Below, piece after piece: positions 51,758 through 61,642 of a stretch of 64,000 nt of DNA. Source of the DNA: Pseudomonadota bacterium (GTDB lineage: Bacteria > Pseudomonadota > Alphaproteobacteria > Micavibrionales > Micavibrionaceae). The position numbers were made by a program, and so were the translations under genes. Where the stretch lies: NCBI GenBank assembly GCA_029558635.1, contig JAKQEE010000052.1, positions 578,860 through 642,859 of the forward strand, written 5' to 3'. Positions within the stretch are counted from its first letter, which is position 1. Every line of letters begins with the position of its first letter. Below the pieces are notes generated by a model. It saw nothing but the letters and a program-made list of their open reading frames with translations. It was not told where the DNA came from and ran no database searches.

Positions 51758-52456
51758 ATGATTAAATTTGAGCATGTAGGGCTGCGTTATGGAATCGGAC
51801 CGGAGGTCTTGAGCGATATTTCGTTCACTTTGGCTCCCGGATCGTTCCATTTTCTGTGCGGTCCCAGCGGGGCCGGAAAGACCTCCCTTATGTCTTTGCT
51901 CTATCTCGGGCGGCGTCCGACGCGGGGAATGGTCGAAGCGTTCGGGCATAACACCAATCTTCTCGACAGGGTTGCTTTGTCGGAAGAGCGGCGCAAGATC
52001 GGCGTGGTGTTTCAGGATTTCCGTTTGCTGCCCCACATGTCGGCTTTTGACAATGTGGCTTTGCCGTTGCGTATCAACGACGTTCCCGAAAAGAAAATCA
52101 AGGATCATGTCGAAGAGTTGCTGGACTGGGTCGGTCTGGGCGATTCGATGCACCGCCTTCCCCCCACTCTTTCCGGTGGACAACAACAGCGCATTGCCGT
52201 TGCGCGCGCGGTTATCACCAATCCGCGTTTGCTGCTGGCGGACGAACCGACGGGAAACCTTGATGATGAAATCGGCATGAAGTTGATGGGATTATTCGAG
52301 CAACTCAACAAAATGGGGACGACGATTGTGATCGCCACCCACTCGCTGCAAATTCTCGAACGCCTACCCCACCCCCGCCTTATCCTCGAAAGTGGACATC
52401 TGAAAGTTTTCGATCCCGCTACTTCTTCCTCTGTGGAGGCCGCGCATGTCGTTTAA
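51758..52456 (+). CDS. ftsE: Cell division ATP-binding protein FtsE
   Basis: This 232-residue ABC ATPase has Walker A GPSGAGKTSLM, the Q-loop VFQDFRLLPHMSAFDNV typical of FtsE, the signature LSGGQQQRIAVARA and Walker B LLADEPTGNLDDE. It works with FtsX at the divisome, where it activates peptidoglycan hydrolases through periplasmic partners. It overlaps ftsX by 11 bases. The envelope and lipid genes downstream follow without gaps. Confidence 0.95.
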   Translation: MIKFEHVGLRYGIGPEVLSDISFTLAPGSFHFLCGPSGAGKTSLMSLLYLGRRPTRGMVEAFGHNTNLLDRVALSEERRKIGVVFQDFRLLPHMSAFDNVALPLRINDVPEKKIKDHVEELLDWVGLGDSMHRLPPTLSGGQQQRIAVARAVITNPRLLLADEPTGNLDDEIGMKLMGLFEQLNKMGTTIVIATHSLQILERLPHPRLILESGHLKVFDPATSSSVEAAHVV

Positions 52457-53348
52457 GGTTTTTGCCATCTCATCGCGGGGCGGCGCCGGATATGACGTTC
52501 CTCTCCACCTCAAGCTGGGGACCGAGTTTCTGGTTATTCTAACGGGTTTGATGACGTTTCTGTCCTTACTGGCGGCGATTGCCAACCTGTCGTTGGGGCA
52601 TATGACCCATGCGTGGACTTCCGGTTTGGAAAACACTCTGACCATTGAAATTCCCGCCCCGAATGTTTCGGAAGAAAGTGTATCCAAACTTCTCGATGGG
52701 CTTCGAAAAATTAGTGGTGTTGAAGAAGCTAAGCTTTTGAGCCAAAAGGACATGCAGGATCTTTTGTCGCCATGGCTGGGCGATGCAGGGAGCATCTGGG
52801 ACGATCTTCCAGTTCCCAAGCTTGTAACCGTTTCCTTTTCCGAGCGGACGCCTCAGTTGATAAAAGATATTTCGGCGACAACACGCAAGATCATCCCCGA
52901 TGCCCGCGTCGATGCGCATGAGGACTGGCTGGCCGATCTCATGAAACTTGCCCACGGGTTGAAATTAACTGCTCTGGCTGTATTCATTCTGATTATGATG
53001 GTCACGGCGGTGGTGATCGCGGGAGCGGTCCGGTCGCGAATGGCGATCCATCACCGCGAGCTGGAATTGCTGCATATTATGGGGGCCTCGGACCGCTATA
53101 TCACCGGCCAGTTTGTCCGTTACATTCTTATGCAATCTCTTAAGGGGTCTTCCCTCGGTGCGGTGGCCGGTCTTGCCGTGGCCGGCTTCTTCCTTTTTCT
53201 GGCGCGGCGGAACCCCGGAACGGTTCCTGAACTTACTCTTCAGGGGGCGGAATGGCTCGTTTTTGCGGCTGTTCCCTGTTTATTGATCGTGATCGGCTTG
53301 GTTTCCGCGCGGATTACCTCCTTGCGCGTCCTTGGCGAAATGCCGTAA
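52446..53348 (+). CDS. ftsX: Cell division protein FtsX
   Basis: This 300-residue four-helix permease-like protein has a first helix around LVILTGLMTFLSLLAAIANL. A periplasmic domain (IEIPAPNVSEESVSKLLDGL) contains the GVEEAKLLSQKDM motif. Three C-terminal helices include the RSRMAIHHRELELLHIMGAS loop typical of FtsX. It signals ATP hydrolysis by FtsE to cell wall hydrolases. Its end lies 10 bases before the next ATG. Confidence 0.93.
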   Translation: MSFKVFAISSRGGAGYDVPLHLKLGTEFLVILTGLMTFLSLLAAIANLSLGHMTHAWTSGLENTLTIEIPAPNVSEESVSKLLDGLRKISGVEEAKLLSQKDMQDLLSPWLGDAGSIWDDLPVPKLVTVSFSERTPQLIKDISATTRKIIPDARVDAHEDWLADLMKLAHGLKLTALAVFILIMMVTAVVIAGAVRSRMAIHHRELELLHIMGASDRYITGQFVRYILMQSLKGSSLGAVAGLAVAGFFLFLARRNPGTVPELTLQGAEWLVFAAVPCLLIVIGLVSARITSLRVLGEMP

Positions 53349-53358
53349 TCTGCCCCCC

Positions 53359-53991
53359 ATGTTAAGGTTTCTGAAATTCATCTTTTCGCCCCTGATGTTT
53401 ATCGTCGGCGTCCCCCTGTTTTTCTGGGTCGCTGGCTTTATCGTCTTCAGCGGAACAATTAACATCATGGAAGCTCCGCAAACATCGAACAAGATAGATG
53501 CGGCGATTGTCCTGACCGGCGGAACCAATCGCGTTGATCGAGGACTTGATTTACTTTCGGCCGGCAAGGTGAATTTTTTGTTGGTCAGCGGCGTTCACAA
53601 AGATGTCAAACTCTCCGACCTGATGACTTTGTGGGGATATAAAGGCGATATTCCCAAAAAGAAAGTAACACTGGGGCATGAGGCGGGAAACACCATCGGT
53701 AACGCCATCGAAGCGCGGTCGTGGGTCGTGAAAAACCATATCGGCTCGGCCTATGTGATTACGTCCAACTATCACATGCCGCGGGCGTTGCTGGAATTCC
53801 GCCATGCGTTATCGGGCATCGCTCTGGTTCCCTATCCGGTTAGGCCGCAGAATTTTTCACCGTTGCAGGCCATCTACTGGCGCACCTCCTTTATCGAATA
53901 TCACAAGTTTCTGGTCAGCGTTTACCGGATCGTAATTTATCCCAACGAAACCGAACCTATTCCACCCCCCATGCAGAGTAAGACTTCATGA
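53359..53991 (+). CDS. YdcF/ElyC-family (DUF218) protein
   Basis: This 210-residue protein has an N-terminal membrane helix (FIFSPLMFIVGVPLFFWVAG) and a DUF218 domain: DAAIVLTGGTNRVDRGLDLL, NFLLVSGV, GNAIEARSWV and YVITSNYHMPRALLEF. The family is tied to envelope integrity. ATG 53359 is chosen over one at 53332 that would lie inside ftsX. The ftsEX-DUF218-plsC order is common in Alphaproteobacteria. It is a shorter paralog of the protein encoded at 17566. Confidence 0.87.
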   Translation: MLRFLKFIFSPLMFIVGVPLFFWVAGFIVFSGTINIMEAPQTSNKIDAAIVLTGGTNRVDRGLDLLSAGKVNFLLVSGVHKDVKLSDLMTLWGYKGDIPKKKVTLGHEAGNTIGNAIEARSWVVKNHIGSAYVITSNYHMPRALLEFRHALSGIALVPYPVRPQNFSPLQAIYWRTSFIEYHKFLVSVYRIVIYPNETEPIPPPMQSKTS

Positions 53992-54734
53992 TTCTTTTTA
54001 TCAGGCAAATTCTATTCAATATCGTGTTTTACGGATTGATGAGCGTCTTATGTTTTCCACTGATCCCCGTGATGCTGTTGCCGCGTCCTTTGTTTATCAA
54101 GATTCTGACCTTCTGTTTCCGCACACTGTACTGGACGGAGAAATATATTCTCGGGCTCGATTACGAAGTGCGAGGACGCGAGAATATTCCGTCGTCCGGC
54201 GCATATCTCATTGCCGCAAAGCACTACTCTGCCTATGAGACATTGAAGCTTCATATTTTGTTCGGCGATCCGGCGATTGTGATGAAAAAAGAACTGAAGA
54301 TGCTGCCGATCTGGGGATGGCTGGCCATCAAGTCAGATATGATTTTTGTTGATCGAGCTTCGCGAGAAACGGGTATGAAGTCAATTGTCGCAGGGGCCAA
54401 GCATGCTGTCGAGCAAGGGCGCCCCATCATTATTTTTCCGCAGGGGACACGCGTTTCAATCAACGACACGGTAGATGATAAACCTTACAAAGGCGGAATT
54501 ATTCGTATGTATGATGCGGCGGAGGTTCCGATTGTCCCCTTAGCCATGAACACCGGCGCCTTCTGGGCGAGAAACGCTTTCTTTAAATATCCGGGCAAGG
54601 TCGTTTTTGAATTTCTGCCCCCCATTCCCGCAGGCCGAAAGGGGCCGGAGGTTATGGCCGAACTGAAGGATAAACTGGAGCATGCCTCCACGCAATTGGT
54701 TCAGGAAGCTCTTCAAGCAAGAGGTGGCGCATGA
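53988..54734 (+). CDS. plsC: 1-acyl-sn-glycerol-3-phosphate acyltransferase
   Basis: This 248-residue membrane acyltransferase makes phosphatidate from lysophosphatidate. It has an N-terminal hydrophobic helix. The acyltransferase motif I is KHYSAYETLKL, an HX4E variant of HX4D that is common in this alphaproteobacterial subgroup. Motif III is IIIFPQGTRVSIND and motif IV is VPIVPLAMNTG. It overlaps its neighbours by four bases on each side, so ftsE to DUF2125 reads as one operon. Confidence 0.9.
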   Translation: MILFIRQILFNIVFYGLMSVLCFPLIPVMLLPRPLFIKILTFCFRTLYWTEKYILGLDYEVRGRENIPSSGAYLIAAKHYSAYETLKLHILFGDPAIVMKKELKMLPIWGWLAIKSDMIFVDRASRETGMKSIVAGAKHAVEQGRPIIIFPQGTRVSINDTVDDKPYKGGIIRMYDAAEVPIVPLAMNTGAFWARNAFFKYPGKVVFEFLPPIPAGRKGPEVMAELKDKLEHASTQLVQEALQARGGA

Positions 54735-55555
54735 AAAAATTTCTAAAGGTCGTTGGCGGAATTATTCTCGGTGCGGCACTTTTGGTCTCGGCTATCTATT
54801 CGGCCATGTGGTTTCTGGTCGCTAAAAATGTGCGTGCCCATATTGATGCGTTCTGGGCCAACCTGCCGCAAATGGAGAATGTTGTCATCGTCGGTGAAAA
54901 ACCCAAGGTCACCGGATTTCCCGGACCTCCCCAAGTCAAATTTTCCGGTGTTGTTACGGTCGATCCCGGCATTGCGTTCAACATTCCCGAACTGCAAATT
55001 ATCGGGTTTCCTCTGTCGGGCCTTACTCTCTATTTCGAATTGCCGCACGGCATGGATGTATCGATGATCTCCGGCGAGATGAAAGGGATGCATGTCGATT
55101 TTGCGGCGGCAAATATTTCCCTGCCCCAATACCCTCCTTTGCAGGCCAGTTATTCCGAGATAAAGGAATGGCAAACTCTTGAGGATCCTATGATTGTCAA
55201 CGGGTTCGACGCGCGCATGGGCGATATTCGCATTCAGGGGCGCGGCATTCTGGGCGTTGACGAAGACTTGCAACCTGACCTGCGACTTGAATCCCGTGTT
55301 GACGGCATGAATGCGCTTTTTGACCGTCTGGCTGAAAACACAAAGGTAGACCCGCGCGGTCTTGAAACCGCCAAGGGATTCCTGAAAATGGTCAGTAAAG
55401 TCGATCCGGCCACCAACCTACCCTATTTCGAAACCGGATTTTATATCCAGCACCGCGGCCTGTTTATCGGACCGATGCGGCTTTACAATTTCGAGGAAAT
55501 CATTTGGCCCGGAACGCCCAAGGAAAATCTTTTGTCGCGTAAAAGGCTACGCTAA
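54731..55555 (+). CDS. DUF2125 envelope protein
   Basis: This 274-residue protein has a single N-terminal membrane helix (VVGGIILGAALLVSAIYSAM) and a large periplasmic beta-rich domain. The domain has PKVTGFPGPPQVKFSGVVTV, the FPLSGLTLYFELPHG segment, and LFIGPMRLYNFEEIIWP at the C-terminus, as in DUF2125. The family is restricted mainly to Alphaproteobacteria and its fold recalls AsmA-like lipid carriers. The function is not established. Its last nine bases overlap the convergent chorismate mutase gene. Confidence 0.85.
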   Translation: MKKFLKVVGGIILGAALLVSAIYSAMWFLVAKNVRAHIDAFWANLPQMENVVIVGEKPKVTGFPGPPQVKFSGVVTVDPGIAFNIPELQIIGFPLSGLTLYFELPHGMDVSMISGEMKGMHVDFAAANISLPQYPPLQASYSEIKEWQTLEDPMIVNGFDARMGDIRIQGRGILGVDEDLQPDLRLESRVDGMNALFDRLAENTKVDPRGLETAKGFLKMVSKVDPATNLPYFETGFYIQHRGLFIGPMRLYNFEEIIWPGTPKENLLSRKRLR

Positions 55556-56413
55556 GGTTTCCGTTTTGTTCGAATAGGCTGGTTGCGACGGGTAGCCGCC
55601 CAACAAACAAATACGCGCTTTTCCGTTTTCTTCCAGAGCTTTTTTCAATGCCAAAAGCCGTTCATCATCCGCTGTCAGATAGGTGTGCGTATCGGCGATA
55701 TGGTGACGCGCCGTGCCGTAGAGGTTTTCTACCTTGATCCCTGCTTTTTCCAATTCTTCCATCAAGCGTGAACGGGAAATTTCGTCTTCACTTCTGATGC
55801 CAATCAGGGAATGGTCGTCGTCGGAGGTTCCAAATCCGGCCTTGGCCACTACCAGTGCCGGATAACGGTCATAATCATAATGGACTTTGTCGCCGAACGG
55901 GAGGCGCTGGATGATCGACACGCCTTCTTCACGGTCGCAGACATCAAACAGCAGTGACCACCATGCTCCATGGTCCGAGACTTCGGGGAATGGCAAAACG
56001 GCAAATGTCACTTTGCCGTCGCGTACCAGATTGAGGGCGGCTTCGGGCGTCGACAGGCGCTGCATCGGCAGAACGGTTCCGAAATAGTCACGTGCCATAT
56101 CCCAATATTCCGGAATTTCGTATGGCGTGTATACCGCCACACTCAAACCGGTTTGAAGGAGAGAGACCGAGCTGACCAGCTCGCGCCAAATACGGACAAT
56201 TGTTTCCTGCGGAAGTGGGCCACGATGACGCGCAATCAGGCGGCGGATCATGCGGGCTTCGCGGGCAGGCTGGACAATCTGGATTCCCGCTTTTTTCTTT
56301 TCATTCGAGATCGCCATGATCAGATCAGCACGTTCCAGCAAAAGATCGTGAATCTGGTTATCGAGGGAGTCGATCTTCTTGCGGATTTCATCCAGCGATT
56401 TTGATTGATACAT
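55547..56413 (-). CDS. Chorismate mutase (AroQ type) with C-terminal domain
   Basis: The first 90 or so residues of this 288-residue protein form an AroQ helical chorismate mutase: LDEIRKKIDSLDNQIHDLLL, then AREARMIRRLI and IVRIWRELVSSVSL. The remaining 200 residues (starting SVAVYTPYEIPEYWDMARDY) have an alpha-beta pattern that recalls a periplasmic-binding or prephenate-dehydratase-like fold. I see no clear dehydratase signature (no TRF motif). Mutase activity is probable; the second activity is unproven. It is transcribed with the methyltransferase upstream. Confidence 0.85.
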   Translation of the reverse strand: MYQSKSLDEIRKKIDSLDNQIHDLLLERADLIMAISNEKKKAGIQIVQPAREARMIRRLIARHRGPLPQETIVRIWRELVSSVSLLQTGLSVAVYTPYEIPEYWDMARDYFGTVLPMQRLSTPEAALNLVRDGKVTFAVLPFPEVSDHGAWWSLLFDVCDREEGVSIIQRLPFGDKVHYDYDRYPALVVAKAGFGTSDDDHSLIGIRSEDEISRSRLMEELEKAGIKVENLYGTARHHIADTHTYLTADDERLLALKKALEENGKARICLLGGYPSQPAYSNKTETLA

Positions 56414-56438
56414 TGCGATGTCCTTTTCTTTTTATTTT

Positions 56439-57185
56439 CTATTTCCGGATGCGCATATCGGGAACGGGGTTGGGAAGAATGCCGTGGCGTCCGCGGACGA
56501 TCACCTTGGACTCGGCAGTTTGGGTAATGCCTGAATAAATCTGTTTGCTGGCCTCAACCACATGCACGCCACCGATGCCCGGCAAAAACCACGGTAGATA
56601 TTTTTCCAAACTTTCGAATGATTTCCTGACGATGTTCCAGCGGATTGGCGGGGTGTAGAGTGCTGTGGTCGAGCGTTCATAGACAAACAGATTGTCGCGC
56701 AGGAAAAAACGCAACTGGTCACGAGAATACGGTGTTCCCTGTCCGAAAGGGGACCAGTCGGCCCGCGACCACAACCCGCGGCGGTTCGGGGCAATCACGA
56801 TCAAACGGCCATTGCTTTTGAGGATACGCCAGATTTCCTGCAAATTCGAGCGAAGCAGTTCGGCATATTCGAGAGAGTGGATCAAGAGAACACGATCAAC
56901 CGAATTGGTTTCCAGCGGCAATTCGGATTCTTCGGCCAGCGCCGCCAGATTATGTTCGGCATCGGGCCACGGGTAAATCCCCTGTCCAGCGGGCGATATC
57001 GAGATCACCCGCTCGGCTTCGTCCAGAAACATATCGAGATAGGGTTGGGCATAGCCGATACCCACGACGCGCTGCCCTTTGACACTCTCCCACCATGAGC
57101 GGATCTGGGGGCGCAGCACACGGGCAACCAACTGCCCGCTCGGGCTATTGTAAAAATCTTTCAGGTCATAAATCGAACGGTACAT
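56439..57185 (-). CDS. Class I SAM-dependent methyltransferase
   Basis: This 248-residue methyltransferase begins MYRSIYDLKDFYNSPSGQLV, a family-typical start seen in Alphaproteobacteria next to glyoxalase II genes. The SAM-binding part is RVVGIGYAQPYLDMFLDEAE, then VDRVLLIHSLEYAE and ILKSNGRLIVIAPNRRGLW. The canonical GxGxG loop is altered (GIGYAQPY). The substrate is unknown. It lies between mutT upstream (18 bases) and the chorismate mutase gene downstream on the same strand. Confidence 0.85.
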   Translation of the reverse strand: MYRSIYDLKDFYNSPSGQLVARVLRPQIRSWWESVKGQRVVGIGYAQPYLDMFLDEAERVISISPAGQGIYPWPDAEHNLAALAEESELPLETNSVDRVLLIHSLEYAELLRSNLQEIWRILKSNGRLIVIAPNRRGLWSRADWSPFGQGTPYSRDQLRFFLRDNLFVYERSTTALYTPPIRWNIVRKSFESLEKYLPWFLPGIGGVHVVEASKQIYSGITQTAESKVIVRGRHGILPNPVPDMRIRK

Positions 57186-57203
57186 GGGGAGAGTATAGCC
57201 CCA

Positions 57204-57662
57204 TTACAGCATGGCTTCCAACTGGGAAATCAGGGGTTTGTCGGCATCGGGCATCGGCAGGCTGTAAAGCTCCTGTACGGCCAGCCATTGCAGGGATTGG
57301 CCTTCTTTGGGGGTTGGCTCTCCGTTCCAGACACGGATTGCAAAAAGCGGCATGATCAGGTGGAAGTCGGGATATGTGTGCGATGCAAAACCGACGGGGG
57401 CCATGCCACAGGGGCGCGTCTCGATTCCCAATTCTTCACGCAGTTCGCGCATCAGGGCGTATTCGGGGACCTCACCCGCTTCGATCTTGCCGCCTGGAAA
57501 TTCCCACAGTCCTGCCATGGCTTTGCCTTCCGGTCTTTGTGCAACCAGAACCCGTTTTTTGCGGTCGAGCAAAGCAGCGGCGGCCACCAGCACGATTTTC
57601 TTGTCCGGCATATCGGGCGGCGGGGCCAACAGCGCTTCGAAACAGCTCAGGCGGAACGACAT
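57204..57662 (-). CDS. mutT: MutT-type Nudix hydrolase
   Basis: This 152-residue protein carries a full Nudix box: GGKIEAGEVPEYALMRELRE followed by EELG. LWEFPGG and IRVWNGEP complete the (8-oxo)-dGTP diphosphatase pattern, as in the GO system for cleaning the nucleotide pool. The ATG at 57662 has AAGGAAAA upstream and is preferred. An in-frame ATG at 57611 would also leave the domain whole. Confidence 0.88.
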   Translation of the reverse strand: MSFRLSCFEALLAPPPDMPDKKIVLVAAAALLDRKKRVLVAQRPEGKAMAGLWEFPGGKIEAGEVPEYALMRELREELGIETRPCGMAPVGFASHTYPDFHLIMPLFAIRVWNGEPTPKEGQSLQWLAVQELYSLPMPDADKPLISQLEAML

Positions 57663-57682
57663 TGTGTTTTTTCCTTATCAAT

Positions 57683-57717
57683 AAAAACCCCCCTTTATCT
57701 TTAGGGATAAAGGGGGG
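57683..57717 (-). terminator. Strong Rho-independent terminator after the parvulin gene
   Basis: A twelve-base perfect stem, CCCCCCTTTATC (57688-57699) with GATAAAGGGGGG (57706-57717), has a six-base loop. On the minus strand it is followed by TTTTTATT. It ends the peptidylprolyl isomerase transcript 20 bases after its stop and insulates mutT. Confidence 0.93.
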
Positions 57718-57737
57718 GCGTTCTATGCTTATGCGTC

Positions 57738-58718
57738 TTATTCAGCCTTTGGCTCTTCTTTCGCGTCCTCTTTTTTAGGAAGAGGCTTGCCATCAAAGTC
57801 AAACTCTTCAACCGTGGAGTCTTTTCTCCAATCTTCGATCAGTTTGTTCAACAATTCGCGTTTGCCTTGGGCTGCCAACTGGTCTTTGACATCATCATAT
57901 TTCGGAGCAGGACGCGCGCGTTTGTCTTCCTGAAGAATGACGTGGTAACCGAATTGGGTTTTAACCGGCTCTTTCGAGAATTCACCTTTTTTCATGGCGA
58001 AAGCGGCATCACCGAATTCCTTGACCATGTCGCCTTGCGTGAAATATCCAAGATCTCCACCGCTTTCAGCGTTCGATTTGTCTTTCGAATATTGTTTGGC
58101 GAGGTCGGCGAATTTTGCACCTTCTCCCAGCTTTTTAATGATCTCTTTGGCAGTAGCTTCATCATCAACCAGAATGTGACTGGCTTTGACTTCTTCTACT
58201 TTCGGCATTTCGGCGACCATTTTATCATAAGCCGCCTTGGTGTCTTCTTCTTTATAGTTTTTCTCGATCTGCTCTTCGGCATATACAGCCCGCAGGATTT
58301 GGGTTTTGGCCTGATCCATACGTTTGGCGACTTCCGGATTTCCTCCGAGGTCTGCTCCCGCAACTTTATTGTCAATCACCTTGGCGTTGATGACTTGCTC
58401 CAGAACCATCGGATAAACGGTTTCCGGCGGCAATTGTTTCATTTGCGTTGGCAAGTTTTCCATAAAATCAAGAACTTCAGAGCGGCGAATTTCTTTACCG
58501 TCTACCTTGGCAACAACAGGATTGTCTTTGTCTTCTTCAGACGCAGCAGGTTCGGTGGATGCGGCAACTTCTTCGACGGCTTGCGTTGCTGCGGCAGTTG
58601 CCTCGGTTTTCGCTTCCGAAGCTTCAGATTTATCTTTGGACATCATGGAGAACACTCCGAAACCCGCGCCTGCGGCCACAATGATGGCCAGAACCAAGCC
58701 GAATACTGTCTTATTCAT
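57738..58718 (-). CDS. Peptidylprolyl isomerase, parvulin (PpiC/SurA) type
   Basis: This 326-residue exported chaperone has a signal/anchor segment (VFGLVLAIIVAAGAGFGVF). An Ala/Glu-rich linker leads to a helical SurA-N-like part (NPVVAKVDGKEIRRSEVLDF). The parvulin domain has VKASHILVDDEATAKEII, GAKFADLAKQYSKDKS, GGDLGYFTQGDMVKEF and VKTQFGYHVI. It folds outer-membrane proteins in the periplasm. The ATG at 58718 is used (AAGAGGTACCT upstream). It is divergent from secA, a regular alphaproteobacterial pairing. Confidence 0.93.
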   Translation of the reverse strand: MNKTVFGLVLAIIVAAGAGFGVFSMMSKDKSEASEAKTEATAAATQAVEEVAASTEPAASEEDKDNPVVAKVDGKEIRRSEVLDFMENLPTQMKQLPPETVYPMVLEQVINAKVIDNKVAGADLGGNPEVAKRMDQAKTQILRAVYAEEQIEKNYKEEDTKAAYDKMVAEMPKVEEVKASHILVDDEATAKEIIKKLGEGAKFADLAKQYSKDKSNAESGGDLGYFTQGDMVKEFGDAAFAMKKGEFSKEPVKTQFGYHVILQEDKRARPAPKYDDVKDQLAAQGKRELLNKLIEDWRKDSTVEEFDFDGKPLPKKEDAKEEPKAE

Positions 58719-58914
58719 AGGTACCTCTTGCTTTCTTACATTAAGTAAATTCACCTTTTCAGGTTGCGGCATATTTGCTCACATATCCTGCGTCCGTGCA
58801 AGAGGGTAAGGTTGATTTATTTATCGGGAAATCAAGGGGTATCTTGCGCCGCTTCATTGACGCGGGAGGCTCAAGGCCTTATATGGAAGCGTTACGAAAA
58901 GGAATAGATTCATT

Positions 58915-61641
58915 ATGCTCTTGAACCTTGCCACCAAGATTTTTGGCTCCAGCAATGATAGAATTATTAAAAATATGCGCCCCCATGTGGCTGCCATCAA
59001 TTCTTTGGAAGAGTCTTATGCCGCTCTGACTGACGAGCAGTTGAAAGCCAAGACCAACGAGTTTCGCGAAAAAATTGTAAACGGTGCTTCGCTCGATAGC
59101 ATTTTGCATGATGCGTTTGCCACAGTGCGCGAAGCCTCGCGACGTGTGTTCGGAATGCGTCCGTTTGACGTCCAGTTGATCGGCGGGATGGTTTTGCACC
59201 AAGGAAAAATCGCCGAAATGAGAACCGGTGAAGGGAAAACCCTGATGGCGACCCTGCCCGTTTATCTTAATGCGCTTTCCGGCAAGGGCGTTCACGTTGT
59301 GACCGTTAATGATTATCTGGCCAAGCGTGACTCCGAATGGATGGGCCAGCTTTATCAATGGCTGGGCCTCTCCGTTGGGTGCATTCTTTCCAACATGAAG
59401 GATGTGGACCGCAAGGCTTCCTATGCCGCCGATGTCACCTACGGGACCAACAACGAATTCGGCTTTGATTATCTACGCGACAATATGAAGTATAATTTGT
59501 CTGACATGGTTCAGCGCGATTTCAATTTCGCGATTGTCGACGAAGTGGATTCTATTTTGATCGACGAGGCGCGGACTCCGCTGATTATTTCGGGACCTGC
59601 CGAAAGCGCAACCGAGATGTATGTCGCTGTAGATAATCTGATCCCCAAACTCAGCGACGACGATTTCGAGAAGGACGAAAAAGTAAAAACCGTTACGCTG
59701 ACCGAGTCCGGTGTCGAGAAAATTGAATCCTTGCTTCAGGCGGCGGGGCTTTTGACCAGCGGCGGGTTGTATGACGCGCAAAACATCACTTTGGTCCACC
59801 ACGTCAATCAGGGCTTGAAGGCGCATAAACTGTTCTCACGTGATACGGACTACATCGTCAAGGACGACAAGGTTATTATCATCGACGAATTCACCGGACG
59901 GATGATGGAAGGACGCCGCTACTCCGAAGGGCTGCACCAGGCCTTGGAAGCGAAAGAGCGTGTCGAAATCCAGAACGAGAACCAGACGCTGGCTTCGATC
60001 ACCTTCCAGAATTATTTCCGCCTGTATCCGAAACTTGCAGGCATGACCGGAACGGCCCAGACCGAAGCGGCAGAATTTATGGATATCTATAAACTCGGTG
60101 TCGTCGAGGTTCCGACCAATCTGCCCGTTGCTAGGGCCGACCATAACGACAAAATCTATAAATCCATTCCAGACAAGGAAGTGGCGATCATTTCCCTGAT
60201 CCGCGAATGCCACGCACGCCAACAACCTGTGTTGGTCGGGACCGTTTCGATTGAAAAATCCGAAGCGTTGGCGGCAAGCCTTAAAAAGGCCAAAATTCCG
60301 CATCAGGTTTTGAACGCACGCTATCACGAACAGGAAGCCCACATTGTGGCGCAGGCCGGACGTCCCGGTGCTGTGACGATTGCCACCAACATGGCCGGTC
60401 GCGGAACCGACATCCAGTTGGGGGGTAACCTCGATATGCGCCTTCATGACGAAATTCCGGAGGATGCAACATCCGAACAGCGCGCAACGCTGACCGAAAA
60501 AATCAAAGCGGAAGTTGCCGCCAACAGACAAATCGTTCTGGATGCCGGTGGCCTTTATATCATCGGGACCGAGCGTCACGAGTCACGGCGTATCGACAAC
60601 CAGTTGCGCGGTCGGTCGGGTCGTCAGGGTGACCCAGGGGCGTCGATGTTCTTCCTTTCGGCGCAAGACGATCTGATGCGCATCTTTTCTCCCGATGCGC
60701 TGGAGGCTGTTCTCTCTAACCGTTCGTTGGGATTGAAAGATGGGGAAGCCCTCACCCACCCATGGCTTTCGAAAGCTTTGGAGCGAGCGCAGACACGTGT
60801 CGAGCAGCAGAACTATGAAATCCGTAAGAACCTGCTGAAATTTGACAACGTGATGAACGACCAGCGGAAAGTCATCTACGAGCAGCGTCATGAAATCATG
60901 GAAGCCGAAACCGTGACCGAAATGGTTGACGATATGCGCCATGATATCGCGCAGGATTTAGTGGCGGCCGCCATCCCCGCGCATGCCTATGCCGAACAAT
61001 GGGATGTTGCGACGCTTAAGACCGAAGTGCAGAATCTTCTGGCGCTTGATTTGCCGATTGCCGACTGGGCCAAGGAAGAAGGCATTGCCGATGAAGAAAT
61101 CCTAGAGCGGATCAGCAAAGCCTCCGACGAGAAGATGGCAGAAAAGCGCAAACGCGCCGGCGACAATTTCTTTAACCATGTTGAAAAATCGTTTGTATTG
61201 CGTTTGCTCGACCAACACTGGAAAGAGCATTTGCTCCATCTCGACCATCTGCGTCAGGGGATCAACCTGCGAGCTTTTGCCCAACGCGATCCTTTGAACG
61301 AATACAAATCCGAAGCGTTCGGTATGTTCGAAGCAATGATGGGGCGACTTAAAACCTCTATCGTCCAGCAGCTCTCTCTGGTTGAAATCAATATCGACGA
61401 ACAGACCTATCAACGGATGATTGAGGAGCAGCGCGCGAAGGAAGAAGAACTGGCCAAGGAATCGCGGACCGATCCGGCTTTGCAATCCGGCACGCCGCAG
61501 GGAGCAGACAATACCGTTCAATTCCGCCGCCCCTTCAACGCCGAAGAACCCTCCACATGGCAGGACAACGTTCCGCGCAATGCGCCGTGCCCGTGCGGGT
61601 CCGGTAAAAAATTCAAATATTGCCACGGAAAAATAGACTGA
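58915..61641 (+). CDS. secA: Preprotein translocase ATPase SecA
   Basis: This 908-residue motor of the Sec system has nucleotide-binding motifs [27 protein letters not shown] and [29 protein letters not shown] follows in the second NBD. The C-terminal zinc-binding SEC-C tail ([18 protein letters not shown]) should bind SecB and phospholipids. The length is usual. It is divergent from the parvulin gene and lies one base upstream of pepN. Confidence 0.98.
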   Translation: MLLNLATKIFGSSNDRIIKNMRPHVAAINSLEESYAALTDEQLKAKTNEFREKIVNGASLDSILHDAFATVREASRRVFGMRPFDVQLIGGMVLHQGKIAEMRTGEGKTLMATLPVYLNALSGKGVHVVTVNDYLAKRDSEWMGQLYQWLGLSVGCILSNMKDVDRKASYAADVTYGTNNEFGFDYLRDNMKYNLSDMVQRDFNFAIVDEVDSILIDEARTPLIISGPAESATEMYVAVDNLIPKLSDDDFEKDEKVKTVTLTESGVEKIESLLQAAGLLTSGGLYDAQNITLVHHVNQGLKAHKLFSRDTDYIVKDDKVIIIDEFTGRMMEGRRYSEGLHQALEAKERVEIQNENQTLASITFQNYFRLYPKLAGMTGTAQTEAAEFMDIYKLGVVEVPTNLPVARADHNDKIYKSIPDKEVAIISLIRECHARQQPVLVGTVSIEKSEALAASLKKAKIPHQVLNARYHEQEAHIVAQAGRPGAVTIATNMAGRGTDIQLGGNLDMRLHDEIPEDATSEQRATLTEKIKAEVAANRQIVLDAGGLYIIGTERHESRRIDNQLRGRSGRQGDPGASMFFLSAQDDLMRIFSPDALEAVLSNRSLGLKDGEALTHPWLSKALERAQTRVEQQNYEIRKNLLKFDNVMNDQRKVIYEQRHEIMEAETVTEMVDDMRHDIAQDLVAAAIPAHAYAEQWDVATLKTEVQNLLALDLPIADWAKEEGIADEEILERISKASDEKMAEKRKRAGDNFFNHVEKSFVLRLLDQHWKEHLLHLDHLRQGINLRAFAQRDPLNEYKSEAFGMFEAMMGRLKTSIVQQLSLVEINIDEQTYQRMIEEQRAKEEELAKESRTDPALQSGTPQGADNTVQFRRPFNAEEPSTWQDNVPRNAPCPCGSGKKFKYCHGKID

Positions 61642-61642
61642 T

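Noticed and set aside
59836..59843. TCACGTGA as a second parS-like site
   Set aside because: Only the eight-base core matches; the flanks (GTTC, TACG) deviate and it lies inside the secA coding region, so chance is sufficient.
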